Positions 11,547 through 22,680 of a DNA stretch of 64,000 nucleotides are shown one piece after another (the stretch's first letter is position 1; each line of letters starts with the position of its first letter). The notes below the pieces were generated by a model. It ran no database searches. It saw only the letters and a list, made by a program, of their open reading frames with translations, and was not told where the DNA came from. The position numbers and the translations under genes were made by a program. The stretch comes from Dolomedes plantarius (lineage: Eukaryota; Arthropoda; Arachnida; Araneae; Dolomedidae), in assembly GCA_907164885.2 (NCBI GenBank), contig OU015493.1:125145070-125209069 (forward strand), in the 5' to 3' direction.

Positions 11547-12400
11547 TAATTCGTTGTACAATTGAAATGTAAGTACTTTTTTGCTCAACAGCAGATTTAA
11601 GCCGCTTTTATATTTGTCACTTCCATGACGTCAGTAACCCATGAGTTATTACCCAGTCGGTTTCCTTAAATAAATTAAATTAGGCTAAGATCGTTAAGCT
11701 ACTTTTAATTGTTAGAAGCACATTATTTCTACATTTGCCAGGGCGTTTAATTACATAGTTACGATGCGGCTTCTCTCAGAATTTATTCTACAGCGGTAAA
11801 GGATTCCCCTTATTTTGCCAGATTATCCTTGTGATATTTTTCTAAAAGAAATACGCAGTTACAGTTTCTTTTAAGGAAGTCTACTCTTTTTCAAATGTAC
11901 TGTATACCCCGGATAAAGTCTAAGTATAACTATAAAAAAAGATATAGATGGAAAATTCGAAGCCCTTCTTCGACATTCAAGTTTAAACCTTCAATAATAC
12001 TTCAACTTAAATTTAATAAATTTAGCCTTTACTTAAGTTGCAAATGTCATGATACTTGAAAACTGAAATATGTAAATTTGCAAGCAGAGCTAGGGATATG
12101 TATAAACGTATAGTATAATCGGATGAATTATAATAGCCACCTAAAACAAATTTAAATAATATCTTAAGAAAATCCTCGAGTTTAAAAACGTTATAACTGT
12201 TAACCTAATATTCAAGTAGGCATTGTATGCCTGCCGTGGCGGGAAAAAAATTCAAAATTGAGCCAATTCTGTAATATCAGTTCTTTACAAAACTAAATTC
12301 CGTAGATTTGATTTTGTTCATGTACTTAAAAATGACTAATACGAATTTTTAAAAGTCAAAATAAAACTTTTAGAAATACTAAAAATTACCATCTTCGATT
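11547..12400. other. AT-rich stretch, no gene seen
   Basis: No features recognised. Confidence 0.3.
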
Positions 12401-13305
12401 TGATATATTTTTTTCAAGCTATTAATAATTAAATAGCTAATATCTCATACAAATTACAAAAAAAATTTGTCAGTAACTTAAATTTAATATATTTACCTAT
12501 CAAAGCTTTACACTTATTTTTTTTCCATCTATAAAAAGAAACTAATGTTTTATCTATAGATTCAAACCGCAAACCTTCTCTATTAGTGTATATAACAGTT
12601 GTGAAATTGAGGGTTTGTAGTAATATAATAAACTTTAAATGGCTTAAAGACGTGTATATGAGCGTTCATCTTTGAAATGATACATTTTTTAAAGCTATTA
12701 ATAACTAAACACCTAATTGCTCATGCAAATTACTATAAAAATTTTGTCAATAACTTATTTAATATATTCGCCTATCAGAGCTTTACGCTTTAACTTTTTC
12801 CATCTTAAAAAAAAAATTGATGTTTTATCTTCAGATTTAAACCACAGAGCTCCTCTATTAGTGTTGTTCTTGCTGTTGTTGCGTATGCCCCTTGACCGAC
12901 ATGTAACATCAGGTCAAGTCCCGAAGGCTATGGGCGATGAAGGTGCGGCTCCGGGTTTTAATAGCACCGCAAGGGTCGGAGTCCGACTTGGCTAAAAGAC
13001 CGGTCCCGTAATTTTGAATCGTGTCAAGTGACGAGACCGGAATACTTGACCCCGCATCTCCAGAGGTAAATTTGAGAACACGGAGGACATTGTAGCCACG
13101 CCCTATTTTACGTGCCCCGCCCACCGTTAGTGAACACGGCGGTAGATTTGCAGTGACGAGCATCGAACCAGGGACGCTCAGATCACTGGCCCGCTGCTCT
13201 TGCCAACCGGGCTACCGCGCTATTAGTGTATATAACAGATGTGAAATTGAGTGTTTGTTGTTAATATGACAGACTTTAAAATGTCTTAAGAACGTGTATA
13301 ACTAT
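12401..13305 (+). repeat. Small tandem duplication, second unit split by a SINE
   Basis: The segment 12401-12658 is repeated at 12680-12864 plus 13220-13305 (shared landmarks CTATTAATAA, TTTTATCT, CTATTAGTGTATATAACAG, GTGAAATTGAG). The second unit is interrupted by a SINE and its target duplication; the first unit keeps the unbroken site near 12577. Confidence 0.8.
12865..13219 (-). mobile_element. tRNA-derived SINE (family S1), antisense
   Basis: Read on the minus strand it starts GCGGTAGCCCGGTTGGCAAG (A box), has a B box GGTTCGATGC, a body containing GGGCACGTAAAAT and TGTCCTCC, and a tail of (CAA)-like repeats. The 10-bp repeat CTATTAGTGT flanks it at 12855-12864 and 13220-13229. The upstream duplicated unit gives the empty site. 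Open frames here on both strands are SINE sequence, not genes. Confidence 0.9.
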
Positions 13306-13381
13306 GTTTTTAGAAGTAAATAGTTTAAACGAAAATCAAACGGACTGCAAGACATAAACATGTTCCGTTTACGTTTATACA

Positions 13382-13429
13382 TATGCACAGCAAAAGTTGT
13401 ATTTATATTTACAACTTTTGCTATGCATA
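13382..13429. repeat. Near-perfect 20-bp hairpin
   Basis: TATGCACAGCAAAAGTTGTA is followed by an 8-base AT loop and its reverse complement with one mismatch, ending TGCATA. At 48 nt it is short for an animal pre-miRNA. A collapsed inverted-repeat MITE is the likelier origin. Confidence 0.7.
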
Positions 13430-15566
13430 ATTTTGAATTTTGTTCGATAATCATTACATTATTGTTTGCTCGGAGAAACACAGAGTTTCAAAGCAGTGAT
13501 TTGAGATATTCACTATAAAATATTATATATCTCCAAAAATTCCTGCCTCAATTCATTTTTTTGCCAGTTTATGATTCGAATCATGCGTTTTGGAAAGATT
13601 TGGTTGTTTGATGATTCAAAGCGCAGTCCTCGTAAAGATTTTGCAGTGCATCATCGCTTTATTCCTTGAAAAAATATAGCATACACGTGCACAGGCATCT
13701 GAGCTTTTTAAATTGAATTTCTGCTCAACTTCCACGTTTCTAAAACAATTTTTTTGTCTATGAAATTTCGCCCGTTTTTCAAATTTAGTTTCTGAGGTAA
13801 GATTGGAAATAAAAAAATTGCGCCGTGGGAGCAAAGGGCACCAGGTTTCGGAGACGATATGAGAAAATATTATGCCGTGTTTTTGAAATGAATTTTAAAG
13901 TTCTGTTCTATTTAAAATACCTCACTGCATGTAAATGTCTGTTTTCATCCAAAATATGATGGCCGAATTTTTCAGTGATTAGACTATTTTGTTCCTTTAA
14001 GGGACAAGGTACCTTCAACCTCGTATTTTTTAATTTTCAATTTTTAACTTTATATAATTATACTGGAGATAATTAATATTCTTTATTACTAAACTGAAGA
14101 CCTTTAGAATTCAAATTAGGGTTTTATTGGCAGAATAATGCCTGTTTTTCAAAAAAAAAAATTATGTTATATAAAAATCTTAAATTTTTAAGCATAAATT
14201 TACCATGTATATATAAACATAATTGTACTCGGAATTCTTTTTGTATGAATCTAAAGCCCTAAATGCCTTATTTTTTTAAATATGCCTGTTATTATTTATG
14301 TTTTTTTATGTTTTTACTTTATTTCACTGTCTATAAACTTGAAAAAAATTTATGGTTTCAAAAAAGTGATGCACAGTTTTTTGATAAACACTTCAGTTCA
14401 CAATCTTGAGAAAGTTGGAAGACATCTCAGCAAAATGACTTCGCATGGAGCATTTTGAAAAATTGTAGCTTTTTTGAAGAATTTTTTGAAAAATAGGTCC
14501 TGTTCTTCCACAAAATGCCTATTTAGGATTTCTAAGTGTCTTTAATGCAGTAAAAATGAATAGTAATTATTCTCATTTTGCATATAGAGTAAGATGTTTA
14601 AAATTTAAGAAACCCTTATCTCCATAAACTTATCCACTAACTCCTTCCTCTATTAAGGTCCCTAATCTCCATTAACTCAGCAAAAATTTCAGCTTTATTA
14701 TATGATTTATAATTTTTCAACTAATAATGTTAGAAATATCAAAAACACATTTATGTGTATCTGTTATGCTGATATTTATTGAATATACAAAAATTCCTCG
14801 CTTATGAATACTTTGTCATATAAAATTGCTAGGCAATCGTAGATCACGTTATTTTTAACTTTTACGCTAACCGTTTAAGTTTAAATGTGTCTTTTACACT
14901 CTATATTTCCTTATGACATGAAGAAATCATAATTTTTAAAAATCAGTGTAATTTTTGCGCGAACAAATGATCCCAACTTTCTCATTTTAGTAGAAATTTT
15001 AAGCTAGCTTTATATGCTGTACGGAATTACTGAAGACTGAAAAAAATCTCTGATATGACTTTAAAACCAAAAACATTGTTTAGAAATCATTGATACCACC
15101 TAAACATGAGAGAAAAATGCATTTCCGATGAACTTAATTCAGTTCATATATTCTTGAGGAATGTATATATTTTATTCGGAATACACATGTTTCTAAAACT
15201 TCCAAGTGTGACAAATAATGATGGAAATTTTAACACTTTTCACCCCAAAGGGGCCGCTACGGAGGCATATATATATTTTTTAATACAACTTCGTAGGCAC
15301 TGCCATGGCGACATGTAAAGAACATACGATAATTACTCATGCTTTCTTGAGCACGATGTGTTGTTTACAGTCAGTATTTCTCCAACGACGTAATGACTAT
15401 TGAGTATTTGGTTTTATGGGTTCACATTTTTTTTAGCGTTAAATATGGAAAAAGGAAATTCTTTTCGAAAATTTTTAAATTATCGAAAGTGAAGACGAGT
15501 TTGATTATGATATATATAGAAATTACGCTATTTTAGGTGAAAAGGAAATATACGACGGCGACGAAA
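13430..15566. other. AT-rich stretch, no gene seen
   Basis: Frames at 13616-13834 (minus) and 15106-15318 (plus) have no recognisable domains. No repeat ends were identified. Confidence 0.35.
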
Positions 15567-15570
15567 TTAA

Positions 15571-16162
15571 CCCTTCAGCGGGCGCGCCGTATATAAAGTG
15601 CAACATTTTCGTAATTTTGAATGGTTTGTTTTTACATGTAAAGTTTGAATGTTCTAAGCAGTTTCCATTTAAAGCTACACCCTTTCTAATGTAGGTCTGA
15701 TTTTCTGACCCCTGTATTCCTTTCCATTCATTTGTTAGTCGTGATTTAACCGTGGTAAACCAGTGATTATACTGGATTACAATACGACAAAAGTAGGAGT
15801 TGATGTAGTCGATCAAATGTGCAGCTATTACACGGTATCCCGCATATCACGAAGATGGACAATATCATTGTTTTTTATGTTTTTGGATATAATAGGAATC
15901 CATTCGCAAGTTGTCCTTAGATCCAATAAACCGGACAGTTTTGAAATAAGGCGATTGTATCTGCATTCTTTAGCCTTTAATTATAAATATATCTCAATAT
16001 TATCAGCATAATATATCTTGTCACAAAATGCAAGATTATTATTTTCAATTTGAAAAAAAAAAAGGTTTATTACAAAAGGAATAATCAAGGTTGAAAGAGG
16101 CGTTGCACTTTGTGCCACGCGCGCCTACTGGTGTTCCAAAAATTGGCGCGCCCGCTGAAGGG
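15571..16162 (+). mobile_element. piggyBac-like deletion derivative, copy 1
   Basis: Perfect 18-bp terminal inverted repeats CCCTTCAGCGGGCGCGCC at both ends, each directly beside TTAA (15567-15570 and 16163-16166). A subterminal inverted block (CGCGCGTGGCACAAAGTGCA side) lies inside the right end. The 592-bp element keeps only a late part of the transposase, so it depends on another source for movement. Confidence 0.93.
15763..16011 (+). pseudogene. piggyBac transposase, late catalytic segment
   Basis: The frame reads YNTTKVGVDVVDQMCSYYTV then SRISRRWTISLFFMFLDIIG, matching the conserved piggyBac block around the third catalytic aspartate (the GVD of 'GGVDTLDQMC') and the following R-W-P-like helix. 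It ends IRRLYLHSLAFNYKYIS at a stop, shorter than a normal transposase and without the C-terminal cysteine-rich domain. The first two catalytic aspartates are missing, removed by the internal deletion. Confidence 0.85.
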
Positions 16163-16166
16163 TTAA

Positions 16167-16908
16167 ACCAAATGTGGGTTAAGAGATAACAGGGCAAAAT
16201 TAACGAAAATTACGAGTAATTGAAAGTAAAAGTTGCCAGTATTGCGACACGTGTCCTTATAATCCTAGGATGCTCATGGGTGACCTTAACGGACTACGGT
16301 GACTAAGACGGGCTGCGAGAAGTAAAATTTAAAACATATTTTTTATGACAAAAGTTTAAAAAGCAAAACAAAGTAACTATTAATTATTTAAAGATTTCTT
16401 ATTTGATAAAATGTTTCATTTTCCCTAGAAGAATGACAAAAATGCCTTGAAGTTGTTCATATGTTATATTAAAAATTTGTATGGGGGGCTAAAGGTTAAA
16501 GAGGACAATCATTTTTATGTCCCCTGAAATATAAGAATCCTCCCAACTTTCTGTTTGATTTTCTTCCATGAGAAAGAGCTTTTATGGAATTCTCATTCGT
16601 TTTCGTTTCACAAATTTTGTTTTAGAAGCAAGTAAAAATAATGTGATGCGACTTCTTTGGAAAAGGGCTTAGTAAGGAGTCTAAAAGAGAAGAAAGGTTT
16701 TGACTAAAATGGACGTCATAATTCTCTTCCTTCTAAAGTATTACACTTCACAAACATATCTTTGTATACAAAAAAAAAATTGGTAAAAAGACAATCAGTT
16801 CAAGATGACATAAAACAATATCATTTTATGCTTTGATTTTTATTTTATAAGCTCTCTAATAATTACGTGTTATTTTAAGTTTGGTTACAAAATTTTTTAA
16901 ATGATAGT
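16167..16908. other. Unique stretch, no gene seen
   Basis: A possible minus-strand splice acceptor (TTACTTCTCGCAG) near 16316-16328 is followed by frames with early stops and was not accepted as an exon. Confidence 0.3.
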
Positions 16909-16910
16909 TA

Positions 16911-17505
16911 ATGGTGCAGCAGAATGGAATCCCGCATTTCTGCAGATCGCTGGTAAGAGAGTGAGTGTGGGGGAGAGGAGAGTCAGAAGAGCGCCAGAGG
17001 TGGCAATACTTCGGGCAGATTTTTTAGCTGTCAGTAGATACCATGAATTGGTCCTGTGAACATCGCGGTTTCGTTATAGAAGCGTTCATTAATAAAACGA
17101 TTCTGTAACACAGAGGGCATCTAGGACGCGTTTTGGTCTATAAAAACAATACTGCGATGGATTTCAAACCTTGTCTGTTATATTTAGAAACCAAGGAAAC
17201 CAAGTGTTCGTCCTCGGAACATTAGAACACCTGAAAATCTGCAACTAGTCCATGAGTCCGCTGTTCGTGAGGAAGTTGTCACCATGCCCCCAGAGATGAT
17301 CAACTGAGTGATGGAAAACTTTTGAGAATGGCTTCGACAGTGCATCGCAAATAACGGGTGCCACCTGAGTGGTGTTATTTTCAAAACCTAGTAGAAAAAA
17401 ACTAGATTTTGAGATGCTTTTCGATTATATGAACCTTTCTCCAGTAAATTGTCCCGCTCGATTTTTATTACCGTTTGAAATGTGGGAGTCCATTCTGCCG
17501 CACCC
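16911..17505 (+). mobile_element. mariner-like element, internally deleted
   Basis: The left end has GGTGCAGCAGAATGG and the reverse complement of the right end GGTGCGGCAGAATGG, continuing to CGCATTTC/CACATTTC: about 28 bp of inverted repeat flanked by TA. Inside are pieces of transposase: EHRGFVIEAFINKT near the N-terminus (the helix-turn-helix seen in arthropod mariner-like proteins) and VMENF, WLRQCIANNGCHLSGVIFKT at the C-terminus. The catalytic core is deleted and several stops and shifts are present. Confidence 0.8.
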
Positions 17506-18066
17506 TATGCAGGAAATGAACTGCACTTTTTAATTTGAGTTTGTGAGAAAAGTGTGATTATTGAGTGCATATTAATTAGTTCTATTTATTTTGCGAAAAA
17601 AGTCATTCATAAACTTTTATATATTTATATACAGGATGGTTATAATTAAAGTTCCACTTTGAAATGGTCATAAAAAGAAAACTACTGGACCAAATGTTAT
17701 CAAACTTGAAAATAGTTTAAAGGGGGTCATGGGAATTTCTTTTCCGCCAGAAAAAGTTCAAAAGCTCATCACCAGGGGGAAATGACGCTGTATGCAATAT
17801 TGTTAAACAAAATAAAGGTCGGAATCTAACTTAATCTTTTTTTACACGGGTTTAACATTTGATATACCCGTATGAAACATTGACATAAACAAAATTATCA
17901 TTTAAAATGTGCGCATTCCGGAAATCGTTTCCTTACAGATCGCTAATTTGTGAATTTTGAAGCCTGAATTCGGCCCTAAGATATGAAGATATCAGTTTAA
18001 AACGTTTTTAATCGTTTCTAAAACGAAACTGTTTGTGGTGTTATGCAAAACCGCAATGGCTTGTAA

Positions 18067-20037
18067 TTGGCTTACGGCAGGAAAAAGCAAATGATTTATG
18101 CAGATGCGCTTTACACGTCATTTAATTTTCCAGATAAAAGTGAGACTGTTTGTCAGAGTTCTCATTGTTACGAATCGACAATGTCTGTAACCATGCAAGA
18201 CTGTGCTTTTCTCGTTAAATGTTATTATGAATGCGATAGCAATGGACAGCGTGCTTTGCACAGATATCGTTCAGTAAGAGGCATACGCCGTAGGGCCAAT
18301 GACACCGCAGGTTTTGAGGAAAATGATGGCAAAGTTTGAAGCCACGGGTTTGTCAGCTGTTGCACCTGGGAGGGGAAGGAAACCTGCTTCTGTGGAAACC
18401 GAGGAGGCTGTTGCATTAGCAGTGGAGGAAGCAATAACGGAAAGCACACACGGTACGTGCAGCGTACGTGCTGTCGCACGTCGAATGGACGTACCATGGA
18501 GTAAGGTGTACAAAATTGTCCGTAAAGTGCTGTAGTTATACCCATACAAAATAAAACATGTTCAAGAATTTAAACGTAACGATCCTGCTGCAAGTGAATC
18601 TTTCGCTTTGGAATTCCTTGCACGGATGGAAATGGACGAACATTGGCCATAAAACATTTTGTGGACAGATGAGGTCCATTTTTACCTAAATGGCGATGTC
18701 AACACCTATAACTGCAGGATTTGGTCCAAACAAACCCCTTATGTTATCTACCCAGTTCCATTGCGTTCTCCTAAAGTCACCGTTTGATGTGGTATGACAG
18801 CTAGTTTCATAATTGGACCATTTTTCTTTGAAGAGCAGTTGACAGCTAGACCTGTTACATGCACTGTGACTGCAGCTCGCTTAGAGTCAGTGTTAAGATG
18901 TTTCGTGATACCTGAACCCCAGAAACGTGGCATTTTAGACACCACGATTTTTATGCAGGACGGGGCCCCACCGTACATTGGTACATGTCTCACACTGTTA
19001 CTTAAGCAACATTTCACGAATGAACGGATTATAGGACGAAACATCCCCACAAAATGGCCACTCAGGTCGCTAATTTCAAATACGTACATGGATCTTGCAA
19101 CTGAGGGCGGGGCTAACCGTAACGGCCAATGATCGCGAGCGCATGCTTTCTGTTTTCAAAAGCACTCAACGGGTTAATGGCAGATAATGAAAGTTTACCG
19201 ATTGTCGTTAAAATTGTGTCCTCCGCTGTTTTAAATGAGGATAATGAAGTAAGAGCGAATATCCAGGATGAAGAACCATTTTCTGCCTGAGTGAAACATT
19301 TTTCGGACTGTTAAACTGACAATTGTTTATATTTCAATCGGTCATTTTTGGAGATTGTCAGAATTTTATTAAACCTTTTCAAAACATATCCAACATATTC
19401 TACTTTTTTCAATAGTAATTCTTTTGTAGGGATTACTATTTATGATTGATTGATTTTAGAATGGTTCTTAGTGTTTTCAAATTTCTTGTGGATGCAACAT
19501 TTCAACATGTAACATCTAATTTCAAAGATAATCAAGAAACTTTTACATTGAAAATTTTCTTCTGCTGCGTAAAAATTGAATAATGTTGACAGAAAGTAGC
19601 TTTTTATTAAAAAATGCATAAATTCGAAATCTTTATCAGATATTAAAAAGGTGCGTTAATTTATTATTTATTTTTTTATACAGAAAAATACTTGATTTTC
19701 TTTCCAATTTATAAGCGAGCGAGAAAACTAACAAACGCTACACACAGGGTGAGTAACTAGATAAACAAAATAGAAACAAACATAAAAGTTTCAAAGTCCA
19801 AATGCACGCGTAGTAAAGAACAAGTGTTCATTGGCTGTTACGGTTAGCCCCGCCTTCTGTTGCAAGAGCATTGTTTATGGTGATAATCTAAAGAATTTGG
19901 CAGAATCGAAAGATGCGATACACCGACATGTCCGTAACATTCCTCCTGATATGCTAAGAGCTACTGTTGAGAATGCAGTATTGCGATTTAACTTGCTTTC
20001 GGAAAATTGTGGACGCCACATTGAACAAGCTTTGTAA
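18067..20037 (+). pseudogene. Mariner-like DDE transposase, disrupted
   Basis: Order of recognisable blocks: N-terminal helix-turn-helix region (TMQDCAFLVKCYYECDSNGQ, then MTPQVLRKMMAKFEATG after a frameshift near 18300), FALEFLARMEMDEHWP, first catalytic aspartate in NILWTDEVHF (codon 18668-18670), IIGPFFFEEQ, second aspartate in FMQDGAPPYI (18959-18961, 96 residues apart), then the nested insertion at about 19094. Coding resumes at 19867 with IVYGDN and ends AVLRFNLLSENCGRHIEQAL at a stop. In-frame stops occur after DEHWP and after KVTV. The 'SPDLNPCDF' region with the third catalytic residue is missing at the insertion point. Confidence 0.85.
19094..19866. mobile_element. Unclassified DNA element nested in the mariner-like transposase
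   Basis: Starts CTTGCAACTGAGGGCGGGGC and ends with the inverted copy: 39-bp repeats matching at 36 positions, both containing GGCGGGGCTAACCGTAAC. The interior is AT-rich; a short frame (MADNESLPIVVKIVSSAVLN) is open for about 38 codons but is not recognised. No target duplication was found, and about 15 transposase codons are missing at the junction, so insertion may have been imprecise or the ends are not exactly placed. Confidence 0.75.
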
Positions 20038-20280
20038 CACGTTTCAGAATCGATTAAACACATTTCAAACCGATGTATTCATGTCTTATTTCGTTTGACA
20101 ATATTGCATACAGTGCCATTTCTCCCCCCCCTGGTGGTGAGTTTTTGAACCCTTTTTTTTTTGGTGGAAAAGAAATTCCCATGACCTCTTTTAAACTATT
20201 ACCTAGTTTGATAACATTTGGTCCAGTAGTTTTTCTTTTATGACCATTTCAAAAAGGAACTTTAATTATAACCACCGTGT

Positions 20281-20307
20281 ATATATACATATATCTATCT
20301 CTCTCTC

Positions 20308-20395
<88 letters not shown>

Positions 20396-20426
20396 TATAT
20401 ATATATATATGTGTGTGTGTGTGTGC
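20281..20426. repeat. (AT)n/(GT)n microsatellite
   Basis: Long dinucleotide tract beginning directly at the TA target of the preceding transposon. Open frames here are repeat artefacts. Confidence 0.95.
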
Positions 20427-21246
20427 GTTTGTTTGTTTATATAAATGCATAAACATGCGAAAACATACCAAAAAATATGCATAAAGTCATCCATTGGGGA
20501 TGAATACAGGTTTGAAGAAGTCCCTGTCAATTTTTGTGGTATGTTTTACTTAAATTATTTATATATAATACGCATTTCTGTAATTCACATAATTCTTGAA
20601 ACTAGGTAATATTATTTGTGAGCTTGCAGGACCGATTTAACTAAATGTAACTGAGTAGAAAGCTAAAGGGAATTTTCCTTTTAGCTTCCTAAGAGATTTG
20701 GACGTACGAAAGTCAAATATAACTTGAAAGAAACAGAGATCTAGAAAAAAATATTTTGGAAACTATGATGGAGTATCAGAAATGAAATTTGCAACGTATC
20801 TTTATTTGAGATCCAAGTAAAATCAAAACATGAACTCAATTCTTTCAAAATATGTCTTTCCTCTCTTTGAGTTTATTCTGCTTTTTTTTAAATTTAACCA
20901 GTATAAATATTCTAGAAGTATAGGCATTTAAGAGTTATTCCGTTTGTCATATACTTGTAATCAATGCAACTCCCAATAAAAGATTACATTCTCTGTGCAA
21001 GAATGATCTTGTTAGTTTCCCTCAAATCTCTCCCCCCTTTTTTTTCTTCTTTTCCTTTGGTTATATATAATTACATACTTTATATATATATATATATATA
21101 TATACATATATGTGTGTGTGTGTGTAAGTAACGAATGTGTGTTACAGTCCATTTGATGAGAATAATTTATTTATTCGGGGAAATTAAAGGGCATACGGCA
21201 ATTTAGTTGAGATCAGCATTTAAGGAATATAAAGAGCTGAAGATTA
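20427..21246. other. AT-rich stretch with a short microsatellite
   Basis: (AT)n then (GT)n at 21083-21125. A plus-strand frame near 20480-20540 ([15 protein letters not shown] before GTATG) looks faintly exon-like but has no supported acceptor. Otherwise nothing recognised. Confidence 0.3.
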
Positions 21247-21896
21247 TCTGTATATAAAACAGTTCCGTAACTGACTGACTGACAGACAACACACAGACCA
21301 AACCGCTGGACCTAAAAGGCTGAAATTTTGCATGACGATTCTTCTTGCATTTAAAATAATAATTTGAGGGTTATAAAATCTATATCACGAAAAAAGATCA
21401 TAAATATTCCCTTAAAATGAAATCTTTTTCGAATCTTTACCTCAATTTTCTGATTTTTGTTGAATTTTTAAAGATTAATTTTTAGAATTTAATTTATTAA
21501 ATGCTGATCACGTGATTTCTATTTCTGGTAATTTAAATTAATTTATCGTCACGTACATAACAACGAAATAGACAAAAAATATTTTTTTTCTGGAAATTAT
21601 CCAAAAAATATTAAAATACAGTAAAAGACCGTGTTCCGCAAACTGTACTATATTCTTTAGCATGTTCTATTAGATTTAATTTGAATATTTTCTTCTACAT
21701 TATTTTACCTATAAAAATATCCGTTACGATTTTTTTATAAATATATTTTTTTCGTTTTTTTTTTACATCAGTTGCTTACATTGATCGTTGTATTTATTAT
21801 AAATATATTTATACATATTTTTGGTATTAATTGCATGTATTGACCGCTGTATTTAATTTGAATGTACTCCGTTGCAAAGTACGGGTTTTCAGCTAG
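21247..21896 (+). mobile_element. Non-autonomous Helitron, complete
   Basis: Begins TCTGTATATAAAACAGTTCC after an A and ends GGGTTTTCAGCTAG before a T: the A|TC...CTAG|T signature of Helitrons. A short stem (CCGT...ACGG) sits just inside the 3' end. The 650-bp interior shares CAGACCAAACCGCTGGACCT with the other two copies. No coding. Confidence 0.88.
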
Positions 21897-22502
21897 TTTA
21901 CAACATATACATTGAAGAGAGGACAGGTTGTTTGACTAGTTCAAGCCATTACATGATGCTAAGTGACGCGGAGTTAAGACTCCTTACCCGGCACAAAGGA
22001 AAGTTAGTTTCTTTTGACAAGTGATCATACACGTATAATGTATGAGGTGATATTCTAAAGCGACACCAAGTACCATAGCGGAAGTAGATGCTTCAGGGCA
22101 GAGACAGCATTAAAGATATCGAATTAATGGAGGATGGAACGTTGTTATTATTATTATTACTCGTATTATTATTGTATGTGTGTGTGCAAAACATTTAAAA
22201 GGACAAAAATGATACTCATGGCTCAGTTGGAAAAGTTTAAGCTAATGGTCTTAGTTTGAGAAAATGCACTTAGTACTGAAACCCAGAAGGAAATACTTTT
22301 GAATCTTTATCCATAAGGCTTAACTCTGTAGATGAGATAACAAGAAAAGCAAGTTCCTTACTTTCAAATATCGCTTTCAGTTGCCCTTACATGAGTAGAT
22401 GAAACAAAAGCACAGTGTTTCTGAAACGATATCACAAGACATATCTCTGTAGCTGTACTATGATAACAGTTATGAATAAGATTAAAGAAATCTTAAGAGA
22501 AT
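21897..22502. other. Unique stretch with (ATT)n
   Basis: A short (TTA)n tract at 22141-22173. No gene seen. Confidence 0.3.
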
Positions 22503-22680
22503 GTAGTGCTTTGGTTCCAGAGTCTGTGGGTTCGAGTCCCACTCTTGGCATGGACGTTTGTAGCCTTTCCGAATCGGCTTTAAGCAGTAGGTCCCGGTCT
22601 ATTTAGCCCTCGTGTAGCAAAAAATATTTACCGTAGCGCTCCAAACCAAACTATCTTTATGGAGACCAATCATGGTTCAG
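22503..22680 (+). mobile_element. tRNA-derived SINE (family S2), 5'-truncated
   Basis: Keeps the B box GGTTCGAGTCC and the body GGCATGGACGTTTGTAGCC, AATCGGCTTTAAGCAGTAGG and TAGCGCTCCAAACC shared with the S2 copy at 40287-40835. The A-box half is lost. Ends are approximate; no target duplication found. Confidence 0.75.

Larger units (their letters stand above)
17632..20279 (+). mobile_element. Tc1/mariner-superfamily transposon, decayed, 2.65 kb
   Basis: Begins CAGGATGGTTATAATTAAAG and ends with its inverted match, flanked by TA at 17630-17631 and 20280-20281. The inverted repeats are long, about 190 bp, extending to GCAATATTGTTAAAC on the left and its complement on the right. Almost the whole transposase gene is present but broken, and a 773-bp element is inserted in it. 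A 912-bp deletion derivative of the same family lies at 36795-37706. Confidence 0.92.

Noticed and set aside
12717..13163. Overlapping open frames on both strands
   Set aside because: They lie largely in a tRNA-derived SINE and are by-products of its GC-rich sequence.
20240..20530. Tyr/Ile-rich and Thr/His-rich frames
   Set aside because: Translations of (AT)n and (GT)n microsatellites.
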